From the NCBI GenBank assembly GCA_900553895.1, contig USFB01000020.1, forward strand, positions 1-34,925: a stretch of DNA of 34,925 nucleotides, written 5' to 3'. Of the stretch, positions 7,503 through 15,008 are shown one piece after another. This stretch comes from an uncultured bacterium. GTDB taxonomy: Bacteria; Cyanobacteriota; Vampirovibrionia; Gastranaerophilales; Gastranaerophilaceae. How positions within the stretch are numbered: the first letter of the stretch is position 1; the number at the start of each line of letters is the position of its first letter. The notes under the pieces were generated by a model. That model searched no databases. It was not told the origin of the DNA and saw only the letters and a program-made list of their open reading frames with translations. Both the position numbers and the translations under genes were made by a program.

Positions 7503-8021
7503 ATGTTAATAATTTTTTCAGGAAAACAATATTCGGGTAAAGATACGGCTGCAAAGATTTTGATGGAAGCAATGCCAAATTTCAGACGTTGTGCAATGGG
7601 TGATATTATTAAAATTGAATACGCGCAAAAGCACGGTTTGACTTATGAAGAAATTGAAGCCAATAAAGCTGATTATCGTCAGGGCTTGATTGATTTGGGA
7701 AATTGGGGCAGACAACAAAGTCCGAATTATTGGCTTGAAAAAATAATTGCTCAAAAAGGTGATATTGTTGTAACAGATGTAAGAATTAAACACGAATACG
7801 AAGTTTTCAAAAAAGCACAAGCAATTTCAATAAGAGTTGATGCTGATAGAGAAATTCGAGAAGCAAGGGGTGGAAAACTTATTGGAGAAAATGATGTTAC
7901 AGAAGTTGATTTGGATGATGTATCCGATTGGGATTATCGCATTGAAAATAACGAAAATTATGATTCTTTGAAACAAAAAGTTTTGCTAGTTGTCGAAGAT
8001 ATTAAGAATAATTTAAAGTAG
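7503..8021 (+). CDS. P-loop kinase resembling animal-type phosphomevalonate kinase / dNMP kinase
   Basis: 172-aa nucleoside-monophosphate-kinase-fold protein. Walker A is IFSGKQYSGKDTAAK (residues 4-18). Several blocks line up by eye with animal phosphomevalonate kinase as I recall it: FSGK-x-x-SGKD, EYAQKHGL, a W/G-x-x-x-Q/R-x-x-x-P motif (NWGRQQSPNYW), a VTDVR strand, a basic R-rich lid (IRVDADREIREARG) and a final DWDYRIENN. The same superfamily includes phage-type deoxynucleoside-monophosphate kinases, so the substrate cannot be fixed. No other mevalonate-pathway gene is in the window. ATG at 7503 follows AAAGGA, downstream of a structured leader. Confidence 0.7.
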   Translation: MLIIFSGKQYSGKDTAAKILMEAMPNFRRCAMGDIIKIEYAQKHGLTYEEIEANKADYRQGLIDLGNWGRQQSPNYWLEKIIAQKGDIVVTDVRIKHEYEVFKKAQAISIRVDADREIREARGGKLIGENDVTEVDLDDVSDWDYRIENNENYDSLKQKVLLVVEDIKNNLK

Positions 8022-8047
8022 ACAAATAAGAAAATCTATTATAAAAT
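8019..8047 (+). promoter_or_regulatory. Promoter candidate for the 25-aa peptide gene
   Basis: TAGACA (8019-8024) and TAAAAT (8042-8047) are 17 bp apart, starting on the stop codon of the kinase gene. The resulting leader of about 80 nt contains the hairpin AAAGTAAT-CC-ATTACTTT (8062-8079). Confidence 0.4.
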
Positions 8048-8133
8048 TATCACGTAGGGTAAAAGTAATCCATTACTTTCTTCTTAGCCACAATCTACAC
8101 TTGGACAAAAGCTAATGAAAGGAGGTAAGAGCT

Positions 8134-8211
8134 ATGTTGATAGATAAAATAATAATGCTACTACTAGCATCTGTTAATTTAGTAATAGCATTAAAATTAT
8201 TTTTCACATAG
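8134..8211 (+). CDS. 25-residue hydrophobic peptide (candidate type I toxin / holin-like)
   Basis: A 25-codon frame begins MLIDKIIM and continues with a single Leu/Ile/Val/Ala-rich stretch ending KLFFT, i.e. one transmembrane helix with few charges. It has one of the strongest ribosome sites in the window, AAAGGAGGT, 6 nt before the ATG. It is monocistronic: a promoter candidate and hairpin upstream, its own hairpin at the stop codon, and the next gene on the opposite strand, so it is not an attenuator leader for a downstream gene. A consensus -35 on the minus strand could drive an antisense RNA across its 3' end. Size, composition and layout match type I toxins and holin-like peptides (TisB, Fst, BsrG types) in general, but sequence homology to any is not claimed. 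Confidence 0.55.
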   Translation: MLIDKIIMLLLASVNLVIALKLFFT

Positions 8212-8250
8212 TAGGGACTACATGGGCACTTTCTCAAGGTGCCATCCTAC
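8211..8250. terminator. Long hairpin at the end of the 25-aa peptide gene
   Basis: GTAGG (8211-8215) pairs with CCTAC (8246-8250), and GGCAC with GTGCC inside (loop TTTCTCAAG). Being palindromic it forms on both strands. A T-rich but interrupted tract follows on the plus strand. Could serve as a shared terminator or as the interaction structure between sense and antisense RNA. Confidence 0.5.
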
Positions 8251-8256
8251 ATTCTT

Positions 8257-8285
8257 ATTATTTACTATTTTGTACTATTTGTCAA
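8257..8285 (-). promoter_or_regulatory. Antisense promoter candidate opposite the 25-aa peptide gene
   Basis: On the minus strand TTGACA (perfect consensus, 8280-8285) and AATAAT (8257-8262; five of six bases of TATAAT) are 17 bp apart. Transcription would start near 8250 and run through the hairpin into the 3' part of the peptide gene. ATTGT-TATC-ACAAT (8285-8298), a small palindrome, abuts the -35. Confidence 0.5.
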
Positions 8286-8369
8286 TTGTTATCACAATAA
8301 CATTCCACTTTAATATAACAAGGTTCTTGAAACATTGAATAAAAGATTTTTACAATTTGTTCAACTAAT

Positions 8370-9740
8370 CTAAGCATTACTTACCTCCGTAGGATGTCTA
8401 TGTTTTGTTACTATTTTATCAGCTGTACTTCCGATTTTACTTAATCCGATTGAAGCGAGCGAGCCGTATATCATACCTTGAATTCCTGAAAATAACATTG
8501 CAGTTAGTGCCATTGAAGTTCCTAGTCCTGCAATTGCAGGGAAAGCAACTGTCAAAGAGCGTGAAATACGTTCATCCTTGTTGTCGGCGGTTCCAATTGC
8601 AATTCCGCTCATGCCAAGACCAAATAAAGCGGTCATGATATCAGTAGGTGCGCCACCTAATACCAAATCACGTTTTTTGTCAAAGTATTCTACACATTCA
8701 CTATGATTTGCTTTTCGTAATTTCTTATTAGCTTTGGCTAAATTCTTTTCTAACAAAGCTTTTTCTTCTTTAGAAACATGCGGTTCTAAGATTTCTATTA
8801 TTTCGTGATAAGTGCCTTTTTGAGCTTTACCGTCGCCCATAATTTTATCTACAACCTTGATTCCGTTTTGTTCAAGTTTATTTCTTTCAGGCATAAGCAT
8901 ATCTTCAGCCCAAAAAGTCATATTTTTTTTGAATGTTTCTTTGCGTTTTCCTTTGCCATGCCACATATCACCAAAATATGTTTTTGTTTTGGCGTAAAAA
9001 TCTTTTTCCAAATTTGACATCACTTTTTCTTGATTATTAAGACGTGAAATTGTTTGATTTTTAGAAAAATATTCACTTGTAGATTTAATTTCGTTTAATT
9101 TTGTTTCAAGTTTTCTTTGTTCGGAAATAGGAAGTTTGTCTTTATATAATTTGATTAAACCGTTCAATTCATCCAGCTTTTTATTTGCACTGTTATATTT
9201 GCCAAAAACAGTATGCCTGCCTAATGAATCAAACCACTTAGTGATAACATTATGTGGTTTTGTCATAACTGTTTTAACGCCTTTAGTTTCAGTACAAAGT
9301 TTTTTGAAACCGATGTCTTTCCAGCCGTTCATTGTATTTGTGAATTGCAAAAAGTCAGCAACTTTGCCTAAAGTTTTTTCGCTTGCTTTATAAAATTTGG
9401 TTTTGACAAAATTGCCTTTGTTTTTTTCTAATTTAGCGTTGGCTTCTGATGACATGGTTTTCATCTTATTAACCAATTTCCCTGAAAATTTAGGGTTTAA
9501 AAGTGCAACCAAACCTGTCAAAACAAGTACGGTACTACCTACAGTAATAGCGGTTTTATTAGATTTTTTCTTTTCTTCATCCTCTGGTTGTTTAACAAAA
9601 GTGTCAACCGTATTGTTAATAGCGTTTTCTACGGTGTTAATGGGTTTAGCTAAAATTGGCGCAGGAGTTGGCGTTTCTCGGAAATTTACTTGAGAATAAT
9701 TTGGATTGCTTATGAAACTGTAATGATTTTGAATCGTCAC
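8370..9740 (-). CDS. Hypothetical membrane-anchored protein with N-terminal NFRE tag
   Basis: 456 aa, no recognised family. Order: an N-terminal tail with VNFRETPTPAP at ~17-28, an acidic/basic spacer, a transmembrane helix (TAITVGSTVLVLTGLVALL, ~63-82), a long Lys/Glu-rich, probably helical and coiled-coil region (~90-350), then two or three Gly/Ala-rich hydrophobic segments (~355-430, e.g. DIMTALFGLGMSGIAIG and ALTAMLFSGIQGMIYG). The start is GTG at 9740 preceded by GAAGGT. Upstream is an 11-mer shared with the 24203 gene. The layout (disordered tail, TM, helical body) recalls the proteins at 16324 and 23523. A lineage-specific envelope or host-interaction protein is possible, but function is unknown. 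Confidence 0.75.
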   Translation of the reverse strand: MTIQNHYSFISNPNYSQVNFRETPTPAPILAKPINTVENAINNTVDTFVKQPEDEEKKKSNKTAITVGSTVLVLTGLVALLNPKFSGKLVNKMKTMSSEANAKLEKNKGNFVKTKFYKASEKTLGKVADFLQFTNTMNGWKDIGFKKLCTETKGVKTVMTKPHNVITKWFDSLGRHTVFGKYNSANKKLDELNGLIKLYKDKLPISEQRKLETKLNEIKSTSEYFSKNQTISRLNNQEKVMSNLEKDFYAKTKTYFGDMWHGKGKRKETFKKNMTFWAEDMLMPERNKLEQNGIKVVDKIMGDGKAQKGTYHEIIEILEPHVSKEEKALLEKNLAKANKKLRKANHSECVEYFDKKRDLVLGGAPTDIMTALFGLGMSGIAIGTADNKDERISRSLTVAFPAIAGLGTSMALTAMLFSGIQGMIYGSLASIGLSKIGSTADKIVTKHRHPTEVSNA

Positions 9741-9768
9741 AATATTACCTTCTAAACCTGCTACATTT

Positions 9769-9804
9769 ATATAAAGTATAAAAATAGCAAAAAATTGCTA
9801 TTTT
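9769..9804 (-). promoter_or_regulatory. Upstream element of the 456-aa gene: shared 11-mer plus hairpin
   Basis: ATATAAAGTAT on the plus strand (ATACTTTATAT on the coding strand, 9769-9779) occurs again at 24233-24243, both about 28-30 nt before a start codon. Directly upstream is the stem AAAATAGCAA/TTGCTATTTT (9781-9804, loop AAAA). Probably the -10 region with an overlapping hairpin or operator. Confidence 0.45.
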
Positions 9805-9844
9805 TGCTTGGTTTATTAAGACATGTTAAAGGATTTGCTATGTT

Positions 9845-9868
9845 GTTGGGCTGAAATCCCAACCTACA
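9845..9868. repeat. TAGGTTGGG hairpin repeat, reverse orientation
   Basis: GTTGGG...CCCAACCTACA: same family as 3331, 10631 and 17821, with one stem mismatch (GGGC against TCCC). Confidence 0.8.
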
Positions 9869-9940
9869 GCCCTTGTTAGGGATGTTGCAGTTGTTAGTAA
9901 ATCTATGCTGAGCTTTACAAATGCGGGTGGGTATTAATCA

Positions 9941-9949
9941 TGTTATAAT
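9941..9949 (+). promoter_or_regulatory. Extended consensus -10 promoter, comF start 7 nt downstream
   Basis: TG-T-TATAAT ends seven bases before the ATG at 9957. No Shine-Dalgarno precedes that ATG. Strong sign of a leaderless mRNA and of 9957 as the start. Confidence 0.55.
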
Positions 9950-9956
9950 AAATCTC

Positions 9957-10601
9957 ATGAAAAAATTTCTACTTTCTCTTTTAGATTTAATTTATAGAAA
10001 AAAATGTTATTTCTGCTCCTCTTCCAAATATTCGCTAAAAATGTGTCCAAAATGCTATGACTCATTGTCATTTAATGATATCAGGGCGGAGCGAATAATA
10101 GAGGGTGTAAATATTTTTTGTGTTGGAAGCTATGACAAGAATTTGCAAAAGCTGATTAGAGGTCTAAAATATCATAACCAAAGAGAATTGGCGTATTATT
10201 TAGCAAAATTTATGTATGAATATTGGGAAAAACTGGAGGATAAACGTGATTTTCAGGTAGTTGCAGTACCTTTGCACTTAAATCGTATGAAAAAACGAAA
10301 ATACAATCATATGGAATTAGTAGCAGAAGAATTTTGCAAAATGGCGAATTTGACACCAAATTTCGAATTGATAAAGAGGGTCAAAGATACAAAACCTCAA
10401 TACAAGCTTACACGCAAGGAAAGACTTATGAATTTGCATGAAGCGTTTGAAATTGATACTTCAAAAGATTTAAAGAAACCCGTTTTGATTTTGGACGATA
10501 TTTGTACAACGGGTGCTACGTTTGAAGAAATGATTAAGATTTTGAAAAAACATGGAATAAATGAGGTTGTTTGTATGGCATCTTCGTCACCAATATGTTA
10601 A
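9957..10601 (+). CDS. comF: ComF family phosphoribosyltransferase-like protein
   Basis: ComF proteins are cytoplasmic and needed for DNA uptake in competent bacteria, where they are thought to act with the ComFA helicase or PriA. The N-terminal zinc finger is present as CYFC...CPKC (residues ~18-35), followed by a type I phosphoribosyltransferase fold: VPLHLNRMKKRKYNHMELVA and the PRPP-loop VLILDDICTTGATFEE (~180-195). 214 aa fits the family. ATG 9957 (MKKFLLSLLDLIY) is preferred over the in-frame ATG 9921, which lies upstream of the apparent -10 box. No other competence gene is adjacent. Confidence 0.93.
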   Translation: MKKFLLSLLDLIYRKKCYFCSSSKYSLKMCPKCYDSLSFNDIRAERIIEGVNIFCVGSYDKNLQKLIRGLKYHNQRELAYYLAKFMYEYWEKLEDKRDFQVVAVPLHLNRMKKRKYNHMELVAEEFCKMANLTPNFELIKRVKDTKPQYKLTRKERLMNLHEAFEIDTSKDLKKPVLILDDICTTGATFEEMIKILKKHGINEVVCMASSSPIC

Positions 10602-10630
10602 AATAAGGGTGGTGATAAAGCAATCTAAAT

Positions 10631-10735
10631 GTAGGTTGGGCTTTCAGCCCAACAATAACTAAAAACAACCCTAACCTGAATTTCTAAGTTTTGCACAGCT
10701 TAACTTGAAATTCTACCCTCTCTCTCGGGAGGGAA
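10631..10735. repeat. Intergenic repeats upstream of the SIS gene
   Basis: A TAGGTTGGGC hairpin copy lies at 10631-10654. It is followed by an imperfect inverted pair, GAATTTCTAAGTT (10678-10690) with AACTTGAAATTC (10702-10713), and a CCCTC/GAGGG stem (about 10717-10732) in locally GC-rich sequence. Together they occupy most of the comF-SIS spacer. Confidence 0.7.
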
Positions 10736-10780
10736 CGCGCAAGGCTTGTTTGATGCATCTGATAAATGACAAGGAGAGCA

Positions 10781-11860
10781 ATGTTTAACAAGAAACCAAA
10801 AACAAACATGGAATTAGAAATAGCTGAACAAGCTAAGATTATTCCTTACATCCTGATGAAATACATTAACTCTGAAACAGGTGAATTGAAGCTGGATTTA
10901 CCACAAAATATTACAAAAATTGTTCTTGTTGCGAGTGGTTCTTCTTATCATTGCGCAAGATTTGCTGTCGATTTGTTGGAAAAAATTTCTAAGATAGAAT
11001 CGCGTGCAATTTATTCTAGCGAATTTTTGCTAAAAAATGTTATTCCGCATGATAAAAATACGCTTTATATTTTTATCACTCAATCCGGCGAAACAAGTGA
11101 TACGCTTAAATCTGTGGAAAAAGTTAAATCGCTTTCAAACTTGCCGACACTTTGTATTACAAACAATGAAGACTCAACAATTTGGAAAATGTGTGATTAC
11201 AAAGTTGCTTGCTATGCAGGTATTGAACAAGGTATTGCTGCAACAAAATCTTTTACATCACAAATGTTATGTTTGATTTTAATTTCATTAAAACTTGTTG
11301 AAAATGTTCATGGGCTGGAAGCAACAAATGAATATAAAAAATCATTGTTTAGCCTTCCGATTATTATAGAAAAAGCTTTAGCAAGACGTAATGATATAAA
11401 AGAACTTGCAAATTATTTGTCAAAGGAAAATCTTATTGTAATCACGGCGGACGGAATTTCGTATTCTTTAGCGAAAGAAGCTTGTTTGAAGATTAAAGAA
11501 ACTTCTTACAAAAATATAAGCGCAGCAATTTTGGGCGAATTTATGCACGGGCATGTTGCGGTGTTCAATAATAAAGGTGCATTAATTTATATTGCAGTCG
11601 ATGAAATTTCAAAACGTTCCGTTTCAAATCTTCAAAAAATCAAAGCTGATTATAATCCAAAACTTGTTATTATCGGTCCTTGTTCTGACGAAATTAAGCC
11701 TGATTATAATATAAACATTGTTTGTGAAAACGAAATTCAACAAATGTTTGCGGATGTTTTGATTTGTCAGCAGTTGGCTTTGGAAATAGCTTTAAAATTA
11801 AAACGTAATGTTGACCACCCACGTGGCTTGCATAAGGTTGTTGTAGATAAAAATATTTAG
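10781..11860 (+). CDS. SIS-domain sugar-phosphate isomerase/deaminase-like protein (GlmS isomerase half)
   Basis: Two SIS domains without the glutaminase domain of GlmS. First domain: VLVASGSSYHCARFAVDLLE and FITQSGETSDTLKSVEKVK (Ser/Thr sugar-phosphate loop), then EQGIAATKSFTSQ. Second domain: KETSYKNISAAILGEFMHGHVAVF, which has the Glu/His region of the isomerase site, and the C-terminal tail NVDHPRGLHKVV, equivalent to the GlmS 'D-x-P-R-x-L-x-K-x-V' tail. Likely isomerises or deaminates an amino-sugar phosphate (as in AgaS/FrlB/GlmD types) in the cytoplasm. ATG 10781 follows AAGGAG; the frame's earlier ATG at 10766 precedes that site. Overlaps the convergent gene by TTAG. Confidence 0.88.
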   Translation: MFNKKPKTNMELEIAEQAKIIPYILMKYINSETGELKLDLPQNITKIVLVASGSSYHCARFAVDLLEKISKIESRAIYSSEFLLKNVIPHDKNTLYIFITQSGETSDTLKSVEKVKSLSNLPTLCITNNEDSTIWKMCDYKVACYAGIEQGIAATKSFTSQMLCLILISLKLVENVHGLEATNEYKKSLFSLPIIIEKALARRNDIKELANYLSKENLIVITADGISYSLAKEACLKIKETSYKNISAAILGEFMHGHVAVFNNKGALIYIAVDEISKRSVSNLQKIKADYNPKLVIIGPCSDEIKPDYNINIVCENEIQQMFADVLICQQLALEIALKLKRNVDHPRGLHKVVVDKNI

Positions 11861-12372
11861 GTAGTTTTAACTTTTGGTCCATGCAAACGTTTGTATGTTT
11901 CCATTATGTAATTATTGAATTTTTGACCCTTTACAAGTCCTTTAAATACTTCTGCAACGAATTCCAAACCTTCATTATTTTGAATTGCTCGCTTAGAAAC
12001 ATTGTTTTCAATTTCATTTTTATCGACTGTTGCCCAAATAGATTTTCTTTCTTTTTTTGTCGGCAAATCTTGAAAATGCAACCAGTGTCCGACTTCATGG
12101 AATAAGGAGTCAAAACGTTCCGATATTGGTTTATTGAGATTATTTTTTGAAATAAAAAGGTACAGTTTGTTGAAAGCTTTTACACAATATGATTCTTTCA
12201 AAAATTTTGGACGAAAAGCTATTTCGTCAGGAAGATTATCAACTTTTTGGCGCAAAATATTTAATCCGTCTTCCTTGTATTTTTGAGCTTTTTTGTTGTT
12301 TTTGTTTAACCAAAGTAGGGAATTGTATTCGGCTTTGTAACGATATGCCATTAATTGAGAGCGAAGCGTCAT
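11857..12372 (-). CDS. Zincin-like metallopeptidase (HEVGH)
   Basis: 171 aa. The zinc-binding helix FHEVGHWLHF has H92, E93 and H96 (HExxH). A downstream NEGLEFVAEVFKGLV (133-147), with acidic E137/E141, matches the 'E-x-F-A-E-x-F' third-ligand helix of gluzincin-type small peptidases found in phage and toxin contexts. The rest is Lys-rich and carries no signal peptide, so it is probably cytoplasmic or exported by an unconventional route. Its ATG overlaps the stop of the acyltransferase gene (ATGA), so it is translationally coupled as the last gene of a four-gene operon. Substrate unknown; cleavage of one of the small operon peptides is a testable idea. Confidence 0.75.
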   Translation of the reverse strand: MTLRSQLMAYRYKAEYNSLLWLNKNNKKAQKYKEDGLNILRQKVDNLPDEIAFRPKFLKESYCVKAFNKLYLFISKNNLNKPISERFDSLFHEVGHWLHFQDLPTKKERKSIWATVDKNEIENNVSKRAIQNNEGLEFVAEVFKGLVKGQKFNNYIMETYKRLHGPKVKTT

Positions 12373-13328
12373 ATCAAATAAACCTTTCCATTACTATGCT
12401 TAAGGTCATTTTTGGCTTCTTTAATACAACAGTCTAAATTTTCACTTAAAACACCTGATATGAAAGGAACGACATCATCTGTTTTTACAGGTTGACCATT
12501 ATTGGTTAACAAAATTTCGTCTTTGTCTTTATAAAAATTTTCAAATTTTTTATCAAAAAATTTTGAATCCGAATTTCCTTTGTTCGTATAGTATTGATCA
12601 TTTTTTTTAGAAAACTTGACAGCTTCTCCAATATGGATTGCACTTCCGGTTTTGTCATGCGCAAATGTCAAAGGTATGACGTCTATGCTATCACGCTTTT
12701 CCAAGACTCTTTTTATTATTGCGGAAACTCCTGGTTGAAATTTGTATTTTAAAGGCAGAAACGGTACAATTGCCATTGCACCTTCAGGATAAATAAAGAA
12801 ATTGATTTTTCCTTCAGAAAGTTCATTCACAATATTTTGAATAGTTTCTCTGTTTTTTTCCTTTGCATTTTTGTTTTCTGCTTTAGCATTAATCGGTATA
12901 ACACCCATAAATTCAAGTTCGTCCGGCATGTTAGAACGTTTTAGGAAGCCTTCACCTGCAAATACTTTACTTCTTGGACAATCATTTGCTTTGTTTTGGT
13001 AAATGTATTCTCTATACAAAAGCGAATTAAAAAACATTGCTCCATTGATGTCTTTTGGCTGTTGTCGTGTATGATTCATAATAAAAATATGTGGTTCATT
13101 TGAATTTACAATATCCATAATCTTTCCTGATTCAACATTGATTTCAAACGGACTATTGCACATGTTTTTTATTTTTTTAAATACATATTTGATAAAATCA
13201 GCAGAATTTACGTCAATACTTTTATAAGCTGTATTAACGCTTTTATTTGCAAAAGAGGCAGAAGCTCTAAAGCTCTGCCCTCTCTTGTAATAATTATAAT
13301 TTGTATTTGTTTCAATCCTTGTTATCAT
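12369..13328 (-). CDS. Divergent PlsC-like acyltransferase with N-terminal SFRA tag
   Basis: Looks like the glycerol-3-phosphate/lysophosphatidate acyltransferase (PlsC) fold. IFIMNHTRQQPKD (81-93) gives the N-H pair, but the spacing to Asp is HX6D rather than HX4D. Also GVIPINA (142-148; motif II), FFIYPEGAMA (177-186; the 'PEG' motif III) and VIPLTF (217-222; motif IV). An extra ~60-residue N-terminus carries GQSFRASASF (17-26). A Lys/Asp-rich C-terminal ~80 residues is unassigned. The start is 2 nt after the previous stop without a ribosome site, implying translational coupling. Possible acyl transfer to a lipid, sugar or peptide; which one is unknown. Confidence 0.75.
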   Translation of the reverse strand: MITRIETNTNYNYYKRGQSFRASASFANKSVNTAYKSIDVNSADFIKYVFKKIKNMCNSPFEINVESGKIMDIVNSNEPHIFIMNHTRQQPKDINGAMFFNSLLYREYIYQNKANDCPRSKVFAGEGFLKRSNMPDELEFMGVIPINAKAENKNAKEKNRETIQNIVNELSEGKINFFIYPEGAMAIVPFLPLKYKFQPGVSAIIKRVLEKRDSIDVIPLTFAHDKTGSAIHIGEAVKFSKKNDQYYTNKGNSDSKFFDKKFENFYKDKDEILLTNNGQPVKTDDVVPFISGVLSENLDCCIKEAKNDLKHSNGKVYLI

Positions 13329-13330
13329 TA

Positions 13331-13552
13331 TTAGTTACAGCAATTATCTGATAAGTAATCACTTGGATTGTCTTGGTCTGAATCATTAGCTCTAATGATA
13401 TCATCTGTTTCTTTAACAGGTTTTGAAAGACCTTTTACAAATGTATCAGCAGCTAAAGCTGAACCTGCTGTTGCAAAAGTTGTTGCTACAGCTTTCTTTG
13501 CAATACCTTGTCTACTAGCAAACATTGTTGCACTAATTGCATTAATTTTCAT
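13331..13552 (-). CDS. 73-aa peptide ending in Asn-Cys-Cys-Asn (possible precursor)
   Basis: Begins MKINAISATMFASRQGIAKK, followed by an Ala/Thr-rich hydrophobic stretch (AVATTFATAGSALAADTFV, ~21-39), then an acidic tail with Asp/Ser/Asn and a terminal NCCN. The two cysteines are the only ones in the protein. Good AAAGGAA ribosome site; 23 nt after the upstream peptide gene and 2 nt before the acyltransferase gene, so clearly part of the operon. The size, leader-like start and Cys-Cys end resemble a secreted or modified peptide precursor, but no RiPP class is recognised. Confidence 0.65.
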   Translation of the reverse strand: MKINAISATMFASRQGIAKKAVATTFATAGSALAADTFVKGLSKPVKETDDIIRANDSDQDNPSDYLSDNCCN

Positions 13553-13575
13553 CTTTTTTCCTTTCTTTTCCCCAT

Positions 13576-13797
13576 TTATGAGGGTAGTTTTACACTAGAT
13601 TTTATTGTTTTTAATTTTTCTATAAATACACCTGCATCAGATATAAATTGTTTTAGCATTTTTAGCGAAAAAGATTTCCTACTTTTGACAAAGCAAGCCT
13701 TGTTATTGTTTGAGTATGTTCTTGTTAAAACTTTCGGCTTGGGATTGTCAAATTGTATCTTGGCATTGAAATTTGTACTATTAATACTAATATTCAT
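13576..13797 (-). CDS. 73-aa basic peptide with N-terminal NFNAK motif
   Basis: First gene of the operon. Begins MNISINSTNFNAKIQFDNPK, continues Lys/Ser-rich (net basic) with one central cysteine (NKACFVKSRKSF) and a short hydrophobic helix (MLKQFISDAGVFIEKL). No family recognised. The start shares the Met-x-Ile...Asn-Phe pattern of other hypothetical proteins nearby. The upstream promoter leaves a leader of only a few bases and there is no Shine-Dalgarno. Credible because of the promoter, operon order and common N-terminal pattern, but small and unverified. Confidence 0.55.
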   Translation of the reverse strand: MNISINSTNFNAKIQFDNPKPKVLTRTYSNNNKACFVKSRKSFSLKMLKQFISDAGVFIEKLKTIKSSVKLPS

Positions 13798-13809
13798 ATC
13801 TTAAGTACA

Positions 13810-13837
13810 ATATTATCATGTGTTTTCAAATTAGCAA
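13810..13837 (-). promoter_or_regulatory. Promoter of the four-gene minus-strand operon
   Basis: On the minus strand TTGCTA (13832-13837), 16 bp, then TG-A-TAATAT (-10 at 13810-13815). The ATG at 13797 begins 12 nt after the -10, leaving only about 5 nt of leader. Confidence 0.45.
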
Positions 13838-13925
13838 GAAAAGTATATACGATTTTTATAAAAATTTACAAAAAATACTACGTATAGACTAGTTTTTACA
13901 CATTATTTGATTTGTATAACATTCC

Positions 13926-13958
13926 AAATTGAAAATGGATAATGGAAAATGGAAAATT
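13926..13958. repeat. AATGGAAAATGG-type repeat, solo copy
   Basis: AT/GGAA-rich tract (ATTGAAAATGGATAATGG and onward) resembling the arms of the inverted repeat at 23355-23486. Lies immediately downstream of mraY. Confidence 0.6.
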
Positions 13959-13964
13959 ATTTTA

Positions 13965-14924
13965 TTACAAAATAAAATTCAACACAACAGCAATTGCTGA
14001 AAGAATAAACGCAACTAACGTAAACTCTTTTACAATTCTTATTTCTGAATGTCCGCAAAGTTCAAAATGATGATGAATTGGTGACATTTTAAAAATTCTT
14101 TTACCTGTCAATTTATAGCTTGTTACTTGCAAAATTACTGATAAAGTTTCCATTACAAAAACTCCACCGAACAATGCAAGTAAAAGTTCACATCTTCCAA
14201 TCACTGCCAAAGTTCCCAATAAACCGCCTAAAGCCAAAGAACCTGTATCACCCATAAATACTTGCGCTTTTGGTTTATTGTATTTTAAAAATCCGATTAA
14301 TGCGCCAATTACAGTCGCAGCTACAATTGCAGAAGCACTATGACCGCCATAATATGCAATAATTCCGCAAGCCAAAAATGCAGGAATACCTGTAGAAGCA
14401 GCAAGTCCGTCTAAACCATCCGTTAAATTATAAGCATTTGAAGCACCTGTTACAACAAAAACTGTAAAAATAGGATACATAAATCTTAAATCAAAATCCA
14501 TAGAACCAAGAGTGATAACTGTTCCATAAGTTTGCATTGCATAAATTGTGGGAATAAGAGCAATCAAAATTTGTCTGACAAGTTTTCCTCTTGGGCTTAA
14601 ACCTTTATTTTCATGACCTTTAATCTTTAAATAATCATCTTGAAAACCTGCTAATGCCATAAACAAAAGAGTTATAATAATAATCCAAGCCGAATTATCC
14701 ATCTGTTGTGCCATAAGAAGAGTTATAATAGAAGCAATAATTATAGCTAAAATAATAAAAACACCACCTGTTGTAGGAGTTCCTGCTTTTTTAGCGTGAG
14801 CCTCAGGTGCAACATCAAGAATATATTGACCAATTGTTTTCTTTTTCAAAAAATCTATATAAGGTACGCCAAATAACAAGCATAAAACCATACTCATTAA
14901 CAAAGCAACCGCTAACATTATCAT
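13965..14924 (-). CDS. mraY: Phospho-N-acetylmuramoyl-pentapeptide transferase (MraY)
   Basis: Integral inner-membrane enzyme that transfers phospho-MurNAc-pentapeptide from UDP to undecaprenyl phosphate, making lipid I for peptidoglycan. About ten TM segments across 319 aa. Conserved cytoplasmic motifs: KKAGTPTTGGVFI (~45-57), LAGFQDDYLK (~90-99) with the Asp pair, ASNAYNLTDGLDGLA (~160-174), FMGDTGSLALGG, and the hallmark SPIHHHFE (~280-287). The ATG follows GAGGAG by 8 nt. It is outside any mur/fts cluster, unlike in most bacteria. Confidence 0.97.
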   Translation of the reverse strand: MIMLAVALLMSMVLCLLFGVPYIDFLKKKTIGQYILDVAPEAHAKKAGTPTTGGVFIILAIIIASIITLLMAQQMDNSAWIIIITLLFMALAGFQDDYLKIKGHENKGLSPRGKLVRQILIALIPTIYAMQTYGTVITLGSMDFDLRFMYPIFTVFVVTGASNAYNLTDGLDGLAASTGIPAFLACGIIAYYGGHSASAIVAATVIGALIGFLKYNKPKAQVFMGDTGSLALGGLLGTLAVIGRCELLLALFGGVFVMETLSVILQVTSYKLTGKRIFKMSPIHHHFELCGHSEIRIVKEFTLVAFILSAIAVVLNFIL

Positions 14925-15008
14925 AACTATTTCTCCTCTAGCTTAATTTCTTGAATTACCCCTAATTTTAACCCAAACAAAGAGAAATGTTAAAGTTTTT
15001 ATTGAACG

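Noticed and set aside
8285..8298. lac-operator-like palindrome ATTGTTATCACAAT
   Set aside because: Only five bases per arm in AT-rich DNA; kept as context for the antisense promoter, not as an operator call.
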